A DNA stretch of 64,000 nt from an archaeon SCG-AAA382B04 (GTDB lineage: Archaea; Halobacteriota; Methanonatronarchaeia; Methanonatronarchaeales; Methanonatronarchaeaceae): contig PZKD01000059.1 of assembly GCA_003034855.1 (NCBI GenBank), forward strand, positions 42,310 through 106,309, in the 5' to 3' direction. This document shows, one piece after another, positions 36,337 to 44,364 of the stretch. The notes under the pieces were generated by a model that saw nothing but the letters and a program-made list of their open reading frames with translations, was not told the DNA's origin and made no database searches. Position 1 is the stretch's first letter, and each line of letters begins with the position of its first letter. Both the position numbers and the translations under genes were made by a program.

Positions 36337-37722
36337 ATCCACTATTTCTTAGTTCCTGGGAAAAATTTTTAAGAATATTTGAGTGGAGAGTTTGTTTTTT
36401 GTTTCGTTTTCTATGTTAGTGATGGTTGAGGGGTTTGTTTCTTCTATTTGGGAAAAGATGGGTTATGGGGGATGTTCTCTCTTTGGGGTTAAGTGACGGG
36501 GTATGAGTTATGTAGGTTTCTTTTTGGTAGTAAGGGGGGGAATGGATGGAGTTGTTTACTTAAATCATAAAAGAGGCCATAAACAATGCCATTATTGGGG
36601 CACTAAATAACTCCCTCTGATTGGGTTATTCGGTAATTGTCTAAGGGATTCTTTCTTGGATTCCAAAATAAAACTATCTAAACTAATTACTAGAAAAAGT
36701 TATCAATTTTTTAATATAAATTTTTTGAATAAAAAATTAGATCCCTCTAATAGAACAATAAAACAATTTACTCGTAATTTCCCCTACTAAAACTTAGATA
36801 CTATAAATGGCCTTTGTTTATAGGCCTTTACTTAGAAAAAAGCTAGAAAAATCTTCAATTGGAGTAGGTTCAAAAAAATTAAATGGTAAAAATTATCTTG
36901 GTTGAGGAGATTACTAATGAAGGAAACAACTCAAACACGAAACCCTATACCCTAATGGGGTGGACAACAAAAATCTATTAAGGATGGGGTTTAAATTCTT
37001 TTAAATCCAAAAATAAGGAATTAGAAAGGAGTTAAATTTGGGTTTTTCCCATTTTTTTGTAACAAAGATAGGTTGAGTAGATCCTAAGATTTTGGATAAA
37101 AAAAGATATTTGGAATCAGGAGAGTGGAGATACACTCTTTACCATATAATATATGGGGCCTAATTTTATTGGGAACAAACCATGGGTTAGAATAAACCAT
37201 CCATCTCTAAAAAAACACTTACTTGGTATCTCCCCCCTTCCTCTATACTAGTTCTCCTCTTTTTCTCTCAAATTTACCTGCTTGAACTTTCTATCTAAAA
37301 GATTCCAATAACAAAATTTCCAAAGTTTATGAGGATTTGAGATTACTAAAATTTCTAGGTTTTGGCCAATCCAAAAATCCATGGTTTTCCATTATATAGG
37401 AGGTTTTGATGGTTGGTAATAACTAAAAGCTTTAACTAAGGGGGTTTGTTGCACCCTTAACAAATAACTTGACTCAAAGATTTATTTTTTAAAGAATTAT
37501 TGCTCTTATTCTGGTTGTTCTGGTGGTTTTTTGCTGAATTACACAATACTGAGTCCTATTTTTAGAGGAATTATAGGTAAAATGGAGGAGTTATGCAGAG
37601 GATCCATAGTTCTAGCATGAAATAAGCATGGTCTTTCTCAAAAACAAATGGGGGATATGGTCATATTTAATGGGGGATTTTTAAATAAGCTTCCATATTT
37701 AACTTAAATAAGAGAGAAAAAA

Positions 37723-38253
37723 ATGATTACTGAAGAGAAAGCACTTGAACTGCTGGAAGAGCACGATCTGCCAGAAGGAATAATAAACCACTCAAAAGCA
37801 GTGAGTTCTCGAGCAACCGAAATAGCAAAAAGGATACTTCAAGCTGACGAAGAAGTTCTCAGGATCGCTGGCCTTCTACACGACATAGGCAAAACCAAAT
37901 GCATAGGAAATGAAAATAATAAACCAATAAAACAACACCCTGCCGAGTCAGGTAAGATATTGAGAAGGCTTGGAGAAGGAAGGCTCGCCAAGTTGTGTGA
38001 AAGCCACTCACCAAAACAGTTAGCTGAGAATAGCCTAAAGAAACACTCCCTTGAGGAAAAGATACTAATCTTAAGTGACATGCAGACGATGGAAAAGGAA
38101 CAGATCTCCTTAGATGAAAGGCTGGAAGACCTCATTTCAAGGTATCCTGAAGAAACCAGATACATTAAAAACATAAAAAGGTCTATTCCAAAATACAAAA
38201 AAATAAGAAGAGAGATTAACTCAAAGATGGACCGACCAAAATCAACGAAATAG
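37723..38253 (+). CDS. HD-domain phosphohydrolase (HDIG)
   Basis: 176 residues. Motifs: INHSKAVSSRATEIAKR (first His), GLLHDIGKTK (HD pair), IKQHPAESGKILRRLG (His), and a later Asp (ILSDMQTMEKEQ). This order matches small archaeal HDIG proteins that hydrolyse phosphoester bonds, probably of nucleotides. Specific substrate unknown. It is an isolated intact gene between the AT-rich region and a transposase relic. Confidence 0.87.
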   Translation: MITEEKALELLEEHDLPEGIINHSKAVSSRATEIAKRILQADEEVLRIAGLLHDIGKTKCIGNENNKPIKQHPAESGKILRRLGEGRLAKLCESHSPKQLAENSLKKHSLEEKILILSDMQTMEKEQISLDERLEDLISRYPEETRYIKNIKRSIPKYKKIRREINSKMDRPKSTK

Positions 38254-38422
38254 AGGTTATAATTTTATAGAGCCTATGTTCTCCTATTCTCTTAGCACTC
38301 TCTAGCTGTCCCTTAGCTGTGCTTGGGAGTAAGAAATAAAGATTTTTTAGGCACCAACCCTCTAGTAAGATTTCAGGAATTCATTACATGAGTTTTTAGT
38401 TTTTCTACCATGACAACTTTTT

Positions 38423-38690
38423 CTATATTCCATCCAAATTCTTGAACTTATCCAAAATACTCTCTTTCTCCTCCCCAAGAGTATCTAAAGAATCAAGAAC
38501 AGTAACAACCTCATCCCTAGTTAAATCATACAAATCAAAAACCAATGCATCAATCTCATTATCAATTTCTTCTATCTCTTTTTCTAGTTTCTCAGCTTTT
38601 TCTTTGTTTTCAATGTATTTCTCTAATCCATCCTCTACATCGCTCAACTTTGGTAGAGTTATGTTTTCTAATCGGTCTAGGGGAGAAATT
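38423..38690 (-). pseudogene. C-terminal remnant of a type IIG restriction-modification enzyme
   Basis: The frame contains ISPLDRLENITLPKLSDVED, then a coiled coil (EKAEKLEKEIEEIDNEIDAL) and VFDLYDLTRDEVVTVLDSLD. The 'IDxLVYDLYGLTxxE' ending is typical of the C-terminus of Eco57I-like fused methylase/restriction enzymes. The beginning is missing: near 38690 the sequence turns into a truncated IS1634-type transposase. Apparently a deletion or insertion joined the two. Confidence 0.6.
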
Positions 38691-39482
38691 GTTTTTGTCG
38701 TCGAATCCTCTGTCAAACACCAGCGTAACATCTTCTAGGTTGGAGCCGGCGGCTTCCAATCTTTTACAGAGCTGGGAGAAGAGTTTTGGGAACAACTTAC
38801 TGTCATGTCTGTTTCCGGGATAGGCGGTGCCAAGCACAGGTATTCCCTGGTCACTGAGAGCTAGCGCCAGCCCCACGATGCGTCGCCCTGCAATTCCTTC
38901 CTTGCTTTTACCTAGTCTCAGGTACTTCGTATCATCCTTAACATAGGTAGAGTAATCAGTAGTGTCAAGATGACATTTGGAGATCTGGTCATCGTCAACT
39001 GCACGCTGAACCAACTCCTCTTCTGCTCTCCTAATTACTTCTTCATCAAGTGACTCTCCCAAGAACTGGTACAGCCTTTGAACAGTTGTAACATCTTCCC
39101 GCCACCAGAACGGAAAAACCTGGTCATCGTAACGTTCAACAGCCTCTTTCATCGATAAGTCCTGAAGAAATCGTCGCCATACGAGGAGATAAATTTTTCT
39201 CCATGCCGGGAAAACATGTTTCTCCTCGGAGTCGAGGAGTTTTGTGAAGAGTTTGTCCAATCTAAGATCCTCGAACGCCCATCGGAGCACGGCAGCAGGA
39301 CCGAAAGAAACCGTCTTAAGTTCAGCATCTTCTAAAGACGTTGTTTTAAACTTCTCTAAGATCTTTTCAGCAGCTCCAAGATAAAGCACGTTACGAACCT
39401 TTATGTTACCATCCTCACGGTAAGTTTCACGGATCTTGTAGTAAGTTCCGCTCTCCCGCTTATCCGCATACAGATGCATCAT
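38690..39482 (-). pseudogene. IS1634-type transposase, 3'-truncated
   Basis: About 264 residues of the N-terminal part remain: MHLYADKRESGTYYKIRETY, WRRFLQDLSMKEAVERYDDQ, the first catalytic Asp region KCHLDTTDYSTYV, SKEGIAGRRIVGLALALSDQ, and the second Asp region LEDVTLVFDRGFDDKNNF, where the sequence breaks off. IS1634 transposases are normally around 500 residues or more. The gene is visibly richer in G+C than its neighbours, suggesting recent arrival. The remaining frame to 38610 is read-through into foreign sequence. Confidence 0.8.
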
Positions 39483-39670
39483 ATTAAAATGAGCTTTACA
39501 TTCACTGACCGCGAAAAACCCTCAAAACAAGCTCCTAAATCCAAAAAACGGAAGCTACTTAAAAACTTCCAAAAAAATAAAACCCTCACTTACAATACGA
39601 GTACGTTACATTAATTATTTTTAATATCATATTTAAATATATCGAAAAATGACATAAAGAGGGGTTTTAA

Positions 39671-40087
39671 ATGGAAGTTAATTTCACTGATAAGTGCTTG
39701 GAAAAAATCAAGCGGCACTCAATGAGAGGGTATCCTAGCGAGGTTTGTGGGTTTTTGGTTGGAGAAAAGGAAGGATGGAGAGTTGAGGAGGTTATAGATT
39801 CAAAGAATGTTGCAAATTCAAAAATGCTTTTTGAGATAGGGAGCAAGAAGATCTTGGAAGTTTTGGAGAAGGTAGAAGAGAGTGGGTTTAAGCTTTTGGG
39901 CTTTTATCATTCACATCCTACAGGATCTGCAAATATCAGCGAGAGAGATTTAAAGTTCATGAAGCTATGGCCAGAGAAGTTATGGGTGATTTTAGGAGTG
40001 AACCAAAGTGGGGTTAAGGAGATTTCTACTTATATTGATGAGGAAGAAGTTGAGGAGGTTGGAATTGAGAAAAACTCTACTTTTTAA
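39671..40087 (+). CDS. JAMM/MPN metalloprotease (Mec/Rri1-like)
   Basis: 138 residues. The JAMM zinc site is complete: E24 in YPSEVCGFLVGE and H80-x-H82 with S90 and D93 in FYHSHPTGSANISERD. Relatives are bacterial Mec+ (cleaves cysteine from the sulfur carrier CysO) and archaeal JAMM1, which removes ubiquitin-like SAMPs. It converges on tusA and a fused ubiquitin-like/E1 gene (11-base overlap at the stops), the substrate class such enzymes act on. TATA-like ATTTAAATA lies at 39631-39639. Intact; substrate inferred from context. Confidence 0.9.
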   Translation: MEVNFTDKCLEKIKRHSMRGYPSEVCGFLVGEKEGWRVEEVIDSKNVANSKMLFEIGSKKILEVLEKVEESGFKLLGFYHSHPTGSANISERDLKFMKLWPEKLWVILGVNQSGVKEISTYIDEEEVEEVGIEKNSTF

Positions 40088-40301
40088 TTATCACTTTCCA
40101 CTTGTTGTTTCCTGTTTTTTCTACTTCTTCAACTTTGTGACCGTGGTTCTCCATGCTTTCAGGTACGTTTTCAACGGCCTCTTTGTAGTCAAGTACGATT
40201 TCAAGTACTTCACCTTTTTTCATCTTTTCGATGGCGAGTTTAGATTTTACGAAGGTGTAGGGACATACTTCTCCAGTTAGGTCTACCTTTTTATTAATCA
40301 T
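40077..40301 (-). CDS. TusA-family sulfur carrier (first copy)
   Basis: 74 residues, one SirA/TusA fold. The conserved start DLTGEVCPYTFVKSKLAIEK carries the sulfur-accepting cysteine C13 in the CP motif. TusA-like proteins pass persulfide sulfur between enzymes. The ATG overlaps the stop of the E1-like gene (TGATG), so the two are translated together. A second tusA-like gene sits with the sulfite reductase at 44110. Confidence 0.9.
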   Translation of the reverse strand: MINKKVDLTGEVCPYTFVKSKLAIEKMKKGEVLEIVLDYKEAVENVPESMENHGHKVEEVEKTGNNKWKVIIKK

Positions 40302-41380
40302 CAGAACTTAACCCTACAACTGCCTTTGTAATCTATTTCCTCTAATTCTTGAAGCTTTCCTTCACATACAGGACAATCCGGGTTTCTACTGAACTTCATT
40401 TCATCAAAACTCATATGGAGAGCATCGAATTGTAGAGCACGCCCTACAAGCAGGTCGCCACTTCCAATAATGTGCTTTATAGCTTCAAGTGCTTGAATCG
40501 AACCTATAACTCCAGGAAAAGCTCCTACAACCCCTGCCTCCTGACATGAGGGGACAGAATCTTTTGAAGGAGGTTGAGGAGTTAGGCAGCGATAGCATGG
40601 GCCTTCATCAGGAAGAAAGGTTGTGGTTAAGCCTGAAAATCGCAATATACCTGCATGGGAAAAAGGTACACCCACTAGATGGGAAGCATCATTAACCAAA
40701 AACTTTGTTGGGAAGTTATCGCTTCCATCAATAACAAAATCCCAACCTTCTATTAGTTCACGAGCGTTTTGAGGCTCAAGCCTTTTTCTAAAAGTTTTGA
40801 CTTCCACATCTTGATTAATTGCTTCGATAGTTTCCTTAGCTGATTCAGTTTTATTGGCGCCAACATCTTCGGTAGAATGTATTATCTGTCTTTGAAGGTT
40901 GCTTAATTCTACTTCATCGTTATCTACAATTCCAATTTCTCCAACTCCCGCTGCAGCGAGGTAAAGAAGCACAGGAGAGGCCAATGCACCTGCACCCACA
41001 ACCAATACGCTAGAATTTAACAATTTCTCCTGACCTTCACCCCCTAACTCCGAAAGGACTATGTGTCTACTGTATCTTTTTATCTGCCTTTCTGAGAAGG
41101 AGAATTCCCCTCCTGCAACGGAGGGTGCAAACCTTATTTCTTCATCTCCCTCTAATTCGGTTTCAAGATTATTTATACTTTCAAGATTTTTGCCATCTAC
41201 AGAGATAATTACAAAATCCTTTATGCCTTTATCATCCTCTATTTTTTCTCTAAATTCATCATCAACCTTGTCATAAACTAGATTAAGTAATTTTCTAAAT
41301 TTTAGATTTTTCTTATCTATTTTTATTGCTTTCTCTTCAGCCCAGTTTCTAATACTGCCAAAAAACTTTACTGTTATCAT
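40301..41380 (-). CDS. MoaD/ThiS-like ubiquitin-like domain fused to MoeB/ThiF E1 enzyme
   Basis: 359 residues. Residues 1-91 are a MoaD-type beta-grasp domain (MITVKFFGSIRNWAEEKAIK) that ends in APSVAGG (G90-G91), the diglycine that is normally the free C-terminus of such carriers. It is followed directly by an E1 adenylation domain: SERQIKRYSRHIVLSELGGE, nucleotide motif VLVVGAGALASPVLLYLAAA, DEVELSNLQRQIIHSTEDVG, zinc cysteines C262/C265 and C336/C339, and a probable catalytic C279 in SVPSCQEAGVVGAFPGVIGS. Usually carrier and E1 are separate genes. With the JAMM protease, TusA, CysK and sulfite reductase nearby, a role in activating sulfur for cysteine, molybdopterin or tRNA thiolation is likely. 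Preceded by GGTGAT and the operator at 41398. Confidence 0.92.
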   Translation of the reverse strand: MITVKFFGSIRNWAEEKAIKIDKKNLKFRKLLNLVYDKVDDEFREKIEDDKGIKDFVIISVDGKNLESINNLETELEGDEEIRFAPSVAGGEFSFSERQIKRYSRHIVLSELGGEGQEKLLNSSVLVVGAGALASPVLLYLAAAGVGEIGIVDNDEVELSNLQRQIIHSTEDVGANKTESAKETIEAINQDVEVKTFRKRLEPQNARELIEGWDFVIDGSDNFPTKFLVNDASHLVGVPFSHAGILRFSGLTTTFLPDEGPCYRCLTPQPPSKDSVPSCQEAGVVGAFPGVIGSIQALEAIKHIIGSGDLLVGRALQFDALHMSFDEMKFSRNPDCPVCEGKLQELEEIDYKGSCRVKF

Positions 41381-41397
41381 ATAATCACCATAATCTA

Positions 41398-41411
41398 TTA
41401 ACGATTGTTAA
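41398..41411. promoter_or_regulatory. Operator TTAAC-GATT-GTTAA (E1/DUF169 divergent promoter)
   Basis: TTAACGATTGTTAA, a palindrome lying 18 bases upstream of the E1 ATG. A TATA-like TTATAAATTT (minus strand, 41431-41440) would place the E1 transcription start at about 41411, so a bound protein would block initiation. The divergent DUF169 gene could share it. One of five identical-pattern sites in the sulfur island. Confidence 0.75.
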
Positions 41412-41455
41412 CATTAATAATGTTTTAGGTAAATTTATAAGTTTAAGGTGATTTC

Positions 41456-42070
41456 TTGACTAGGAGTGCTTCACCATCCATCCAGAAACAAATAAAAACT
41501 GGAAACGCTGTAGGCATCAATATTGAAAAGGATGTTGTTGGAGATAGAGAGCATAAAAAAAGGAGGTTCAGCAGCTTTGTAAGAGAGTGTTACAGCAAGA
41601 ACAAAAAAATAACTTTGAGTGAAAAGAACCTATCCCAGAAAGCAGCAAAAATCGCTCTCGGATTTGCGGAGCCAGATTATACAGACTTCTATCCAAGAAT
41701 AAAGGGCAAAACCAAAAGAGTGATCCTTACCCCTATCTATGAGATAAATGATGAGATCCCTGACTTATTGGTCCTATTTAGTTGCCCGGGGAGGATTATG
41801 GAAATGATCCAAAAATTCGTAAGTAGTACCGGAAAAGCCCTAAATCCCTACTGCATGAGCAGCGGGTCCTCCGTAGCAAGCGAGCTCGTTGCTTATCCAT
41901 ATATTGAAGAGAAGGCCAATATTTCGTTTCTCTGTAGTGGGGCAAGAGAAGTAGCCGGGTATAAAGATAAAAATATGGGGATTAGTTTTCCAGATAAACT
42001 ACTTGTTAAACGTTTTGAAAAAACTGAGGGTTTAAAAAATGAAGAAAAAAGCCAAAAAGATTATAAATGA
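41456..42070 (+). CDS. DUF169 family protein
   Basis: 204 residues from a TTG start at 41456, with AAGGTGA four bases upstream. DUF169 features: RFSSFVRECYSKNKKITLSE, GFAEPDYTDFYPRIKGKTKR, VILTPIYEINDEIPDLLVLF, then MSSGSSVASELVAYPYIEEK and ISFLCSGAREVAGYKDKNMG with SFPDKLL. The family is common in anaerobes and has no established function. Its 3' end overlaps larE by 32 bases, so they form an operon under the divergent sulfur promoter. Confidence 0.82.
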   Translation: MTRSASPSIQKQIKTGNAVGINIEKDVVGDREHKKRRFSSFVRECYSKNKKITLSEKNLSQKAAKIALGFAEPDYTDFYPRIKGKTKRVILTPIYEINDEIPDLLVLFSCPGRIMEMIQKFVSSTGKALNPYCMSSGSSVASELVAYPYIEEKANISFLCSGAREVAGYKDKNMGISFPDKLLVKRFEKTEGLKNEEKSQKDYK

Positions 42071-42833
42071 CTTTAGATATCACGGGAGTTCAATAATCGC
42101 TTTTTCCGGTGGCGTTGATAGCTCATTAGTCGCTTACCTTGCCAAGGAGGCACTAGGAGATAGAGCTCTTGCAATAACTGCAGATTCAGAAACACTTCCA
42201 GAAAAAGAACTAAAGGAATCAGAGGAGGTTGCTAGAGAGATCGGGATAAGACACAAAGTAATTGAATTTAGTGAATTTAATGAACCCAATTTTTCTAGTA
42301 ATGATTTAAAAAGATGCTATTACTGCAAAAAGGAGCTATTTACAAATTTGAAGAAATTGGCTTCAGAAAAAGGGTACAACATGGTTGCTGATGGAACCAA
42401 CGCCTCAGAAATCCAAGGGCACCGCCCAGGGTTTGATGCCGTGAAGGAATTAGACATATACTCTCCCTTGGCAAGATATAATATGGAGAAGTACGAGATA
42501 CGAGAATTAGCTAAACACTTCGGACTACCAGTCGCAGATAAACCATCAATGGCCTGTTTGGCGTCAAGGATCTCTCACAAGGAGGAGATCACAGAAGAAA
42601 AACTGATGATGATCGAGGAGGCAGAAGAAATTTTGTTTGACCTTGGGTTTAACCAGGTTAGAGTTAGAAAGCATGGCAACATAGCAAGAATAGAACTCCC
42701 AAAGAAGGAAAGGGAACTAAATACATCAACCATGAACAAGATATACAAGGAGCTTAAAGAGATCGGATTTGACTACGTTACATTGGACCTGAAAGGATAC
42801 AGGAGTGGTAGCATGGAAGAAAAACATAAATAG
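42039..42833 (+). CDS. larE: LarE-like ATP-dependent sulfur transferase
   Basis: 264 residues. PP-loop S23-GGVDS-S29 (AFSGGVDSSLVAYLAKEALG) adenylates the acceptor. Three cysteines, C93 and C96 (KRCYYCKKELF) and C173 (SMACLASRI), match the LarE subgroup that holds a [4Fe-4S] cluster, rather than the single sacrificial cysteine type. In lactate racemase maturation LarE thiolates a nicotinic-acid precursor. larB and larC are not in the window, so another thiolation target is possible. Operon with DUF169. Confidence 0.88.
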   Translation: MKKKAKKIINDFRYHGSSIIAFSGGVDSSLVAYLAKEALGDRALAITADSETLPEKELKESEEVAREIGIRHKVIEFSEFNEPNFSSNDLKRCYYCKKELFTNLKKLASEKGYNMVADGTNASEIQGHRPGFDAVKELDIYSPLARYNMEKYEIRELAKHFGLPVADKPSMACLASRISHKEEITEEKLMMIEEAEEILFDLGFNQVRVRKHGNIARIELPKKERELNTSTMNKIYKELKEIGFDYVTLDLKGYRSGSMEEKHK

Positions 42834-42889
42834 CTCTTTAACTCATTGACGATGTAATGGAAGATACTGATGTAGAACTCGTTAAAGCT

Positions 42890-43290
42890 GGCGGAGTCAA
42901 AAAAAGAGGACGTGAACGAAATAAACCAGAGAGAACTCGAAAAAATATATTGGGATGGATTTGAGATAGCAATATAGAGGTACCAATGGCTGCTCCTTAT
43001 CCTAACCATCGTTTCGTCCACAACCACCTTGGAAGGTAGCTTATTTTTCCACTTCTCCATATTTCTTGATCTCCTAGTTTCTGTACCCAGTAAAGAACAC
43101 CCTTCATAGGTTTTTACGTCGATGTACCCTTGTACCTCTTCAAACTCTTCTGAGGCTTAGTTCCCGCGGATATAATAGGGCCAATAATGTTAAGATAGAG
43201 GGATTTCTCCTCTCCAGTTCAACAAAATCTTTAAACCTCATTAGAAAAGAATCTAAGATTGCTTCTATCACTTCCATCCTCTTGTTCGGG
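42890..43290 (-). pseudogene. DDE transposase relic, several frameshifts
   Basis: Minus-strand fragments in changing frames: RMEVIEAILDSFLMRFKDFV, ELERRNPSI, TLLALLYPRELSLRRV, VLYWVQKLGDQEIW, then LPSKVVVDETMVRIRSSHWY with LYIAI. The VVVDET...W.YLYIAI segment is the first catalytic Asp region of DDE transposases of the IS6-like kind. Too damaged to assign a family firmly. Confidence 0.55.
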
Positions 43291-43351
43291 GTTTTTTCCC
43301 TCACTTAACTCTTAATTGAACAGTGCCTAGAGAAGAATCAAAGTTTTGAAG

Positions 43352-43417
43352 ATGAATGGATATTATACGAGTGAAGAATGTAGTAGATGTGGTGCTGAGG
43401 GAAAGAGACCAAATTAA
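43352..43417 (+). pseudogene. TnpB (IS605 OrfB) zinc-finger remnant
   Basis: A 21-codon frame MNGYYTSEECSRCGAEGKRP-N ends in TAA. 'YTSxxCSxCG' is the hallmark of the C-terminal zinc finger of TnpB. The next codons read GTYKF, matching the strand that normally follows in TnpB with a Cys replaced. Only this piece is recognisable. Confidence 0.45.
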
Positions 43418-43765
43418 GGAACCTACAAATTCAATCTAAACATCAATCTAAAGACCGAGAATATATTCTTTCTTGTAAATAGTAAAGGCTTGAATCCCTC
43501 AAATCCACAGAATCTAGTGGGAGGGAATAAGCAATCTTTCTGAGGAGAAAAATACTATGTCTACCATGCAGGTGAGAGGGGGGAAGGATTTTTATCTGGT
43601 GATAAAGTCAGTCTAAAGATAGTGAAATCTACCTCCGACAGCGGGGCTCTAGGGGAGACTGGTGATTCAAATCTGATGCTACCAGCCATTTTGAGTGGCG
43701 CAATAATTATAGCCTTCCTTCTATACGCCAAGAGAAACAATATATTCTCACTCTTTGAAGGATGA
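43418..43765 (+). pseudogene. Remnant of a membrane-anchored protein
   Basis: One frame is open except for a TGA at 43532: NIFFLVNSKGLNPSNPQNLV before it, and GEKYYVYHAGERGEGFLSGD, KVSLKIVKSTSDSGALGETG, LMLPAILSGAIIIAFLLYAK after it. A single membrane helix precedes RNNIFSLFEG-stop. Just before that stop the +1 frame continues without a break into the charged protein at 43755, so both may once have been one membrane protein with a cytoplasmic coiled-coil tail. Family unknown. Confidence 0.45.
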
Positions 43766-44075
43766 AAAGAAGAATGCACTGCTATCGAAAATTGACAGGC
43801 TTGACAGTAAGTTTGAAAATGGAGAAATCGAAGAAGAAAAATACTACAGAAAGAGAGAGAAGTATAAAGAAATGGTAATCGATTTAATGAAGGGCAGGGG
43901 AACTGAAGAGAGCATAAGAGAAGCTAAACCAGAATTGGCAAGAAAGAAAGAGGAACTAAAAGAAAAAATAAAGAAACTCGATGAAAGGTTAGAGAAGGAA
44001 GAGATTGCCGAGGAGGACTACAATATACTCAAAAAGAGTTATAAGGAAAAGCTGGAAGAGCTAAAAAATCGATAA
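43755..44075 (+). CDS. Small charged coiled-coil protein (SHOCT-like repeats)
   Basis: 106 residues from a TTG at 43755, if it is an independent gene. Two similar SHOCT-like units are seen: KIDRLDSKFENGEIEEEKYY and KIKKLDERLEKEEIAEEDYN, each a helical hairpin with a G/A-E-I-x-E-E-x-Y pattern. The product is soluble and highly charged. It may be the detached tail of the membrane protein relic immediately upstream. Function unknown. Confidence 0.5.
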   Translation: MKDEKKNALLSKIDRLDSKFENGEIEEEKYYRKREKYKEMVIDLMKGRGTEESIREAKPELARKKEELKEKIKKLDERLEKEEIAEEDYNILKKSYKEKLEELKNR

Positions 44076-44109
44076 TAGAGATTTACAAGAGGTATATTCC
44101 GACCACTCC

Positions 44110-44364
44110 TTATTTTTTTTTTATCTTAATGAGCCATCTTCCTTTCTCGATCTGCTCTACTTCTATGACTTGGTGTCCCTTCTCAGTGGCCATCTCCGGT
44201 ACCTCTTCAACTGAGGGCTTGTTATCTGTTTCAATATGGAGAACTTCTCCTTCATTTATTTCCTCTAGTGCCTGTCTTGCGAGGAGTTCCGGGTAAGGGC
44301 AGGAGTAGCCGATTGCTTCTAGGTGGTATAATCCCTCTTCTTTTTGCTTGAGTTCATTCATCAT
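44110..44364 (-). CDS. TusA-family sulfur carrier (second copy)
   Basis: 84 residues. AIGYSCPYPELLARQALEEI carries the conserved CP motif (C22) of TusA/SirA folds; the end GRWLIKIKKK resembles that of the first copy. Its start lies inside the end of the sulfite reductase gene (11-base overlap), so it probably feeds or receives sulfur from that enzyme, as TusA-like proteins do beside Dsr-type reductases. Confidence 0.9.
   Translation of the reverse strand: MMNELKQKEEGLYHLEAIGYSCPYPELLARQALEEINEGEVLHIETDNKPSVEEVPEMATEKGHQVIEVEQIEKGRWLIKIKKK

Larger units (their letters stand above)
35617..37722. other. 2.1-kb AT-rich region without an intact gene
   Basis: No convincing gene is seen on either strand. 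It contains a low-complexity AT block with heptamer repeats (35691-36130), a 19-bp tandem repeat (36299-36336), an imperfect inverted pair AGGCCATAAACAATGCCAT (36574-36592) and ATGGCCTTTGTTTATAGGCCT (36807-36827), and a possible transposase N-terminus relic at about 37580-37706 (EELCRGSIVLA-stop-NKHGL, SQKQMGDMV). No origin-recognition-box motif and no cdc6 gene were seen. Confidence 0.6.

Noticed and set aside
35617..37722. Possible replication origin
   Set aside because: No cdc6/orc gene and no recognisable origin-recognition-box motif were seen; AT richness alone is not enough.
42773..43060. 95-residue minus-strand frame overlapping the end of larE as a gene
   Set aside because: Only its first third resembles a transposase (VVVDETMVRI); the rest is antisense to larE or nonsense. 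Treated as a relic.
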